NCBI GenBank assembly: GCA_937920235.1
Contig: CALGUK010000043.1
Coordinates: 1-47,257 of the forward strand
DNA: 47,257 nucleotides
Origin: an uncultured Clostridia bacterium
GTDB lineage: Bacteria > Bacillota > Clostridia > Oscillospirales > Acutalibacteraceae
Direction of reading: 5' to 3'
Part shown: one piece after another, positions 42,450 to 47,257 of the stretch
Numbering within the stretch: the first letter of the stretch is position 1
How the letters are laid out: each line of letters opens with the position of its first letter
Program-made: the position numbers and the translations under genes
Notes under the pieces: model-generated
Told to the model about the DNA's origin: nothing
The model's database searches: none
Seen by the model: only the letters and a program-made list of their open reading frames with translations

Positions 42450-43725
42450 ATTCCCCGATACAGAAATCCCTGTCGGCAGAGATTATTTTCACTTCGCAAA
42501 GCTGTCCCACAATGCCACGGCTCATTTTGACCGGTGTATAATTTGGTGTGTAACCGAAATATGCTCCGTCTTTTTGCTTTTCTTCAACAAGCACAGGCAG
42601 AACCTTGCCGATTTGCTTTTTCAGAAAATTGCTTCGTATTTTTTCGGCTGTTTCAGAAAGAGAGGCGACTCTTTGCGACTTGATACCTTTTTCAACCTGA
42701 CAATCCATTTTGTCGGCAACAGTTCCGCTTCGTCGTGAATAAGGAAAAATATGTATTTTTTCAAATCCGACCTTTTCCGCAAAGACTTTTGTTATTTCAA
42801 AGTCCTCATTATTTTCATAGGGGAATCCGACCATTATATCCGTGGTGATTGTGCAGTCTTCAAATGTGCTTCTCAGCTTATTGCACAGCTTGTAATATTC
42901 ATCACTCGTATAATGTCGGTTCATCTTCTTCAGTATTTTATCACACCCGCTTTGAAGAGAAATATGAAATTGAGGACAGAGCTTATCACATTTGGAAAGC
43001 TGTTCAATCAGTTCGTCGGTAATGTGATCTGGTTCAAGAGAACCGAGACGTATTCGCTTGACTTTTTCATTTTCATTTACCGCAGAAACAGCATCTGCAA
43101 GAGTCAGCTCCGTACCCTTGCCGTAGGCGGAAAGATTTATTCCGACAAGCACAATTTCAATATATCCGTTTTTCGTCAGAGCGTTAACTTCCTCTTTTAT
43201 ACATTCAAGACTTTTCCAACGTACTCTTCCTCTTGCTTTAGGAATTATGCAATAAGAACAAAATCTGTCGCATCCGTCTTCAATTTTAAGTATTGCACGG
43301 GTACGCTCCTCAAAATTACTTATTCCTGGAGAGATAAGCGGTTCACCGGCGCAGTGCTGCTCGAGATGCATTGTTCGGCATCCGGTTTTGAAATATTCGT
43401 TTAATGAGTTTATCAAAAGCTTGTTGTTTTTGTTGCCGAGAACTATGTCTGCTTCGATCAGATTTTCAGCCATCTGCGGAAACGATTGTGGCATACAGCC
43501 CGTCAAAACAACACACGACAGAGGATACCTGCTTTTGTAGTGCCTTACGCACTGCCTTGTTTTTCGGTCGCTTTCGCTCGTAACAGTACAGGAATTGATA
43601 ACAAAAATATCGGCTTCGTTTTCATTTTCCGTAATTTCATATCCGCTTTTCAAAGCCTGCTCACGCATTTCCTGGGTTTCATATTGGTTAACCTTGCACC
43701 CGAGCGTGTGGAAAAATATTTTCAT
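42448..43725 (-). CDS. mtaB: tRNA t6A37 methylthiotransferase MtaB
   Basis: A 425-residue radical-SAM methylthiotransferase converting t6A to ms2t6A at position 37 of ANN-decoding tRNAs. The N-terminal UPF0004 domain has the cluster-binding cysteines Cys10, Cys46 and Cys77 (HTLGCKVNQYE, NSCTVT, TGCMPQ). The radical-SAM triad is GCDRFCSYC (Cys152, Cys156, Cys159), and the C-terminal TRAM region is present. HTLGCKVNQYE and length fit MtaB rather than MiaB or RimO. The ATG follows GGAGGT. A TATAAT with TG extension lies about 30 bases upstream on this strand. Confidence 0.95.
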   Translation of the reverse strand: MKIFFHTLGCKVNQYETQEMREQALKSGYEITENENEADIFVINSCTVTSESDRKTRQCVRHYKSRYPLSCVVLTGCMPQSFPQMAENLIEADIVLGNKNNKLLINSLNEYFKTGCRTMHLEQHCAGEPLISPGISNFEERTRAILKIEDGCDRFCSYCIIPKARGRVRWKSLECIKEEVNALTKNGYIEIVLVGINLSAYGKGTELTLADAVSAVNENEKVKRIRLGSLEPDHITDELIEQLSKCDKLCPQFHISLQSGCDKILKKMNRHYTSDEYYKLCNKLRSTFEDCTITTDIMVGFPYENNEDFEITKVFAEKVGFEKIHIFPYSRRSGTVADKMDCQVEKGIKSQRVASLSETAEKIRSNFLKKQIGKVLPVLVEEKQKDGAYFGYTPNYTPVKMSRGIVGQLCEVKIISADRDFCIGE

Positions 43726-43825
43726 AATCCTACCTCCGATTTAATAACTGTAACATTATATCACATATTTTCTTTTTTTCATATATCTATTTACTATCTT
43801 CATATACTTTTTCGGAGGGATATGA

Positions 43826-44977
43826 ATGAAAAAAATATTATCTGTTATATGTTGTCTGCTGATTATGCTGTCTGTATCGGTTCCTGCGTTTGCGGCACAG
43901 GAAACAGAGGCCGGCACATTATCGGCAAAATCCGCAATTCTTGTCGATATTGCAACAGGTCGCGTATTGACACAGTTAAATCCGGATGAAAAGCTTTCTC
44001 CTGCATCAATCACAAAGGTAATGACAATTTTGTTGACTGTCGAGGCTTTGGAAGACGGTAAGATTTCTTTAGAGGATAATGTGACCGCAAGCCAAAACGC
44101 TTCTTCCAAAGGCGGTTCACAGATTTGGCTCAAGGAAGGTGAGACAATGACCGTTCATGAGCTTCTGAAGGCGACGGTCGTGGCAAGTGCAAATGATGCC
44201 TGCACGGCTCTCGGTGAGTATATTGCAGGTGACGAAGCAAGCTTTGTATCTTTGATGAATAAAAGAGCGGCGGAATTGGGTATGACAAATACATGCTTTG
44301 AAAACTGTTCAGGCTTGGATGATACCGTGACAAACCATTATTCGACAGCTCGTGATGTTGCAACAATGAGCCGTGAACTCATGAAACACGATATGATACT
44401 CGAATATACAACAATATGGACCGATTCTCTCAGAAACGGCGAGACACAGCTTGTGAATACGAACCGACTTATACGCTATTATGACGGTGCAACAGGTCTT
44501 AAAACAGGTACAACATCAAAAGCAGGATATTGCGTAACCGCTACGGCAAAACGCGATTCAACATCTCTTGTTGCGGTAATTCTCGGAAGCGACAACAGTA
44601 CGGAGAGATTTGAAGATGCAAAAAAATTACTCAACTGGGGGTTTTCCAATTATTCAACATATACACCTGAACCGGATTTATCTCTTATAACACCCGTGAC
44701 GGTTTTGTGCGGCAAAGAAAAATCCGTTATTCCTGTTCCGAAAAATATCTCATCTATTACTGTTGAAAAAGGCTCAGATGAAAGAATGACACAGAGAATT
44801 GAACTTAGCACGGATGTGGAGGCTCCTGTGGAAAAGGGTCAGCTTCTCGGTAAAATATACTTTGAAATAGATGGTAAAACCGTAAGTGAATGTTCGTTGA
44901 TAAGTGAAAATTCAGTTGAAAGAAGAACCATGGCTTATGTGTTTTCTCTTTTGTGGAGGAGTTTTGCAAAAAAATAA
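43826..44977 (+). CDS. dacF: D-alanyl-D-alanine carboxypeptidase (DacF/PBP5 type)
   Basis: A 383-residue penicillin-binding protein that trims the terminal D-Ala from peptidoglycan stem peptides outside the cell. A signal peptide (cleavage after AFA-A near residue 23) is followed by the S11 catalytic domain with SITK (Ser61, Lys64), SAN (121-123) and KTG (226-228), then the PBP5 C-terminal beta domain (about 270-365) and a short amphipathic end (MAYVFSLLWRSFAKK) for membrane binding. Length and order match DacF. CGGAGGG precedes the ATG. Promoter not clear. Confidence 0.95.
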   Translation: MKKILSVICCLLIMLSVSVPAFAAQETEAGTLSAKSAILVDIATGRVLTQLNPDEKLSPASITKVMTILLTVEALEDGKISLEDNVTASQNASSKGGSQIWLKEGETMTVHELLKATVVASANDACTALGEYIAGDEASFVSLMNKRAAELGMTNTCFENCSGLDDTVTNHYSTARDVATMSRELMKHDMILEYTTIWTDSLRNGETQLVNTNRLIRYYDGATGLKTGTTSKAGYCVTATAKRDSTSLVAVILGSDNSTERFEDAKKLLNWGFSNYSTYTPEPDLSLITPVTVLCGKEKSVIPVPKNISSITVEKGSDERMTQRIELSTDVEAPVEKGQLLGKIYFEIDGKTVSECSLISENSVERRTMAYVFSLLWRSFAKK

Positions 44978-44987
44978 TAAATTTCTA

Positions 44988-45016
44988 TTGAAAAATATTG
45001 TGTTTTAGGGTAAAAT
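44988..45016 (+). promoter_or_regulatory. Sigma-A promoter of pgi
   Basis: TTGAAA (44988-44993) and TAAAAT (45011-45016) are 17 bases apart, 40 bases before the ATG. Confidence 0.65.
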
Positions 45017-45055
45017 ATTAAAAACACTATTATAAAAAGCGAGGACTCATTCAAA

Positions 45056-46393
45056 ATGGCGTTAAAACTTAACGATAAATATGTTAAGAATTTTATTACT
45101 GATGATGAACTTAGGGCTATGGCTCCTGCCGTTGCTGACGCACATCAGAAAATAATTGATAAAAGCGGTGAAGGTGCTGATTTTTTAGGCTGGGTCGACC
45201 TTCCTGTTAATTATGATAAAGATGAATTTGAGAGAATAAAAAAAGCAGCCGAAAAAATCAAGAAGGATTCAAAAGCTCTTGTTGTTATCGGTATCGGCGG
45301 CAGTTATCTCGGTGCCCGTGCAGCTATTGAATTCTGTACATCACAGAATTATAACCTTATTTCAAAGGATACGCCGAATATCTACTTCAGCGGCAATTCC
45401 ATAAGCGGTAACGCTCTTTCAGAGCTTGTTGAGATGGTTAAGGATGTTGATTTTTCAATTAACGTAATTTCCAAATCGGGAACAACAACCGAGCCTGCAA
45501 TTGCCTTCCGTATTTTCCGCGAGCTTCTTATCAATAAATACGGTGAGGAAGAAGCCTCAAAGAGAATTTATGTTACAACCGATAAGGCAAAGGGAACTCT
45601 GAAGGAGTTTTCAGACAAAGCAGGCTATGAGACATTTGTTGTGCCGGATGATGTCGGCGGCAGATATTCAGTTCTCACGGCAGTAGGTCTTCTTCCCATT
45701 GCCGTTGCCGGAATTGACATTGATAAGATGATGCAGGGCGCGGCAGATGCGCGTGAAGCATACAGTGTTTGTGACCTTGATAATAATGATTGCTATAAGT
45801 ATGCGGCTCTCCGTAATATTCTTCACGGCAAGGGTAAGGCTGTTGAGCTTATGGTTGCTTATGAACCGGACTTCACTATGATGAATGAGTGGTTCAAGCA
45901 GCTCTACGGTGAGAGCGAAGGTAAGGACAATAAGGGTATTTTCCCGTCAAGTGTTGTTTGCTCAACTGACCTTCACTCAATGGGGCAGTATATTCAGGAC
46001 GGTGTCAGAATGTTGTTTGAAACATCTGTTATGTTTACAAAGCCTAAGCGTGAGGTCGTAATCAAAGAGGATGAGGTCAACGCTGACGGACTGAACTTCC
46101 TGGCAGGTAAAACAATGGATTTTGTCAATCGCAAAGCATATCAGGGCACTTTACTTGCACACGTTGACGGCGGAGTTCCGAACATCTGCATTGAGGTTCC
46201 CGAAATGAGCGAATATGAGTTCGGCTATCTCGTTTACTTCTTTGAAAAAGCCTGTGCTGTATCCGGATACATTCTCGGTGTAAATCCGTTTAACCAACCC
46301 GGTGTGGAAAGCTACAAGAAAAACATGTTTGCTTTACTCGGCAAACCCGGTTATGAGGAGCAGGCAGCAGAGCTTCTTGCAAGACTTAACTGA
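45056..46393 (+). CDS. pgi: Glucose-6-phosphate isomerase
   Basis: A 445-residue glycolytic enzyme interconverting glucose-6-phosphate and fructose-6-phosphate. Seen: GIGGSYLGARAAIEF, ISKSGTTTEPAIAFR (sugar-phosphate site), VPDDVGGRYSVLTAVGLLP, the PGI signature with the catalytic Arg, EWFKQLYGESEGKDNKG with catalytic Glu, and NPFNQPGVE-x-YK with the C-terminal Lys. Length fits the shorter Firmicutes form of about 450 residues. The ribosome site GAGG is rather far (11 bases) from the ATG, but the N-terminus matches the family. Confidence 0.97.
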   Translation: MALKLNDKYVKNFITDDELRAMAPAVADAHQKIIDKSGEGADFLGWVDLPVNYDKDEFERIKKAAEKIKKDSKALVVIGIGGSYLGARAAIEFCTSQNYNLISKDTPNIYFSGNSISGNALSELVEMVKDVDFSINVISKSGTTTEPAIAFRIFRELLINKYGEEEASKRIYVTTDKAKGTLKEFSDKAGYETFVVPDDVGGRYSVLTAVGLLPIAVAGIDIDKMMQGAADAREAYSVCDLDNNDCYKYAALRNILHGKGKAVELMVAYEPDFTMMNEWFKQLYGESEGKDNKGIFPSSVVCSTDLHSMGQYIQDGVRMLFETSVMFTKPKREVVIKEDEVNADGLNFLAGKTMDFVNRKAYQGTLLAHVDGGVPNICIEVPEMSEYEFGYLVYFFEKACAVSGYILGVNPFNQPGVESYKKNMFALLGKPGYEEQAAELLARLN

Positions 46394-46452
46394 TAAAATC
46401 GGAAACGACCACCCATGATTGGTGGATAAATAAATATATAGGAGGAGATAAT

Positions 46453-46881
46453 ATGATTTCTCTTATTATCGGTAAAAAAGGAACAGGAAAAACAAAGGTA
46501 CTCGTTGAGCACGTTAACGACGCTGTTCATGTATCAAGCGGTAATGTTGTATGTGTAGAAAAGGAAACAAAGCTTACATACGATGTAAACTATCGTGCAA
46601 GACTTGTTGCAACAGACGTATTTGCAATTTCAGGTTATGATGCATTCTACGGATTTTTGAGCGGCATTTGTGCAGGTGACCACGATATCACTGATATCTT
46701 TGTTGATGCAACATACAGAATTGCAGATGATACAGACAGAACAGGTGCTGAGCTTGCTGATTTCCTCAAGAAAGTCGATGCACTTTCAAAGATTTCTGAT
46801 ACAAAGTTCACATTCACAATCTCATCAGATCTTGATGATCTTCCCGAGGCAATGTTTGAGTATTGCGAAAAGATCAACTAA
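46453..46881 (+). CDS. Small P-loop protein of unknown function
   Basis: A 142-residue cytoplasmic protein with a Walker A motif GKKGTGKTK (residues 7-15) and a probable Walker B strand IFVDATYRI (about 77-85). Beyond the P-loop there is no domain I recognise, and it is too short for PilT or an ABC protein. An excellent GGAGGAG ribosome site and well-used codons suggest high expression. It lies 59 bases after pgi and before a strong terminator, so it may be co-transcribed with pgi. A short CCACC/GGTGG hairpin sits in the gap. Confidence 0.85.
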   Translation: MISLIIGKKGTGKTKVLVEHVNDAVHVSSGNVVCVEKETKLTYDVNYRARLVATDVFAISGYDAFYGFLSGICAGDHDITDIFVDATYRIADDTDRTGAELADFLKKVDALSKISDTKFTFTISSDLDDLPEAMFEYCEKIN

Positions 46882-46894
46882 TCAGTGAAAATGC

Positions 46895-46921
46895 GGCGGG
46901 AGTCAACTCCCGCCATTTTTC
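46895..46921 (+). terminator. Intrinsic terminator
   Basis: GGCGGGAG and CTCCCGCC form an 8-bp GC-rich stem with a TCAA loop, followed by ATTTTTCT. Confidence 0.92.
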
Positions 46922-46955
46922 TGCGATTTTCTACAAAAAATATTCACTTTTTTTG

Positions 46956-46984
46956 TTGACAAAAACGAAATATAAATATATAAT
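46956..46984 (+). promoter_or_regulatory. Consensus sigma-A promoter of the yceD gene
   Basis: TTGACA (46956-46961) and TATAAT (46979-46984) are exactly 17 bases apart, 28 bases before the ATG. Confidence 0.88.
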
Positions 46985-47012
46985 ATTTAACGCATGTAAT
47001 GAGGAATGTTTT

Positions 47013-47257
47013 ATGAATATTCAACTTGAACAGATTTTTAATATTGAAGGCTCAGAAAAGGAGTTCAATTTCTGCTTTGAACCGGAATATGTTATTTCTG
47101 ACGATATTTCACTTGACACGCCCGGTATTGCGGTTAGTGGTAAGATCGTGAATAACACGGGGATTGTGTCGTTGTCAGGAGTGGCTGAGTTTTCCGCAAC
47201 CGTGGTTTGCAGTCGTTGTGCCGAGAACTTCAAGAAAAAATTTACTGTGAATATTGA
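47013..47257 (+). CDS. yceD: YceD/DUF177 family protein, cut by window edge
   Basis: The first 81 codons are visible, open to the end of the window. The reading starts MNIQLEQIF after a GAGGAA ribosome site and continues with ISLDTPGIAVSGKIVNNTGIVSLSG, here broken by ordinary strand breaks, and the typical Cys-x2-Cys pair in VVCSRCAENF. This matches the DUF177 (YceD) family, whose gene usually precedes rpmF for ribosomal protein L32 and is linked to 23S rRNA accumulation. The rpmF gene would be expected just outside the window. A perfect promoter upstream fits a highly expressed unit. Confidence 0.88.
   Translation, partial: MNIQLEQIFNIEGSEKEFNFCFEPEYVISDDISLDTPGIAVSGKIVNNTGIVSLSGVAEFSATVVCSRCAENFKKKFTVNI

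Noticed and set aside
42751..43404. Open frame of 217 codons on the plus strand inside mtaB
   Set aside because: It is antisense to the radical-SAM domain of mtaB and has no ribosome site or recognisable motif.
1..47257. CRISPR arrays, tRNA or rRNA genes, insertion sequences, prophage
   Set aside because: No regularly spaced repeats, tRNA cloverleaf sequence, transposase or phage-like gene was noticed on either strand while reading.

Overview
The window reads as a chromosomal segment of a low-GC Gram-positive anaerobe, most likely a gut clostridium of the Ruminococcaceae/Oscillospiraceae type. Grounds: near-consensus sigma-A promoters, strong AGGAGG-like ribosome sites, EpsG-type polymerases, a Firmicutes-type Pgi, DacF, YceD and MtaB, and a PF01996 (CofE-like) protein of a kind annotated in such genomes. 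Species cannot be named from sequence alone.

Layout. (1) 1-2276, minus strand: an MBOAT O-acyltransferase, an SGNH/GDSL partner and the first codons of a third gene, an O-acetylation module for an unknown polymer. (2) 2350-4931, minus: a CofE-like protein followed by a GMP synthase that has only the ATP-pyrophosphatase part, ended by tandem terminators. (3) 5033-31904, plus: one probable transcription unit of about 27 kb, from a perfect TTGACA-17-TATAAT promoter to a bidirectional terminator. It encodes a Wzx/Wzy-type capsule or exopolysaccharide: a PglC-like initiating transferase, an HpcH/HpaI aldolase with a D-2-hydroxyacid dehydrogenase, eight glycosyltransferases, genes for UDP-GalNAcA (TviB/TviC type) and UDP-L-FucNAc (CapE/F/G), an asparagine-synthetase-like amidotransferase lacking the glutaminase nucleophile, three O-acyltransferases, two EpsG-like polymerases and two flippases. 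(4) 31913-36698, minus: a nucleotidyltransferase with an S26-like peptidase, an EamA exporter, a uracil/xanthine permease behind an attenuator-like leader, and a DUF523 protein. (5) 36764-47257, plus except mtaB: upp, a divergent-PAP2 membrane protein, an alpha/beta hydrolase with a GH2 beta-mannosidase, a lipoprotein, mtaB (minus), dacF, pgi, a small P-loop protein and the start of a YceD gene.

How the genes work together. In the large cluster the first transferase loads a sugar phosphate on undecaprenyl phosphate, the other transferases extend it with sugars that probably include GalNAcA (or its amide) and FucNAc, acyltransferases decorate it, and Wzx and Wzy export and polymerise it. No chain-length regulator, tyrosine kinase or ligase is in the window, so these would lie elsewhere. 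The least explained parts are the aldolase/dehydrogenase pair, the AsnB-like enzyme with a broken glutaminase domain, the doubled Wzx/Wzy sets, and the CofE-like/stand-alone GMP synthase pair. No tRNA, rRNA, CRISPR array, insertion sequence or phage gene was seen.
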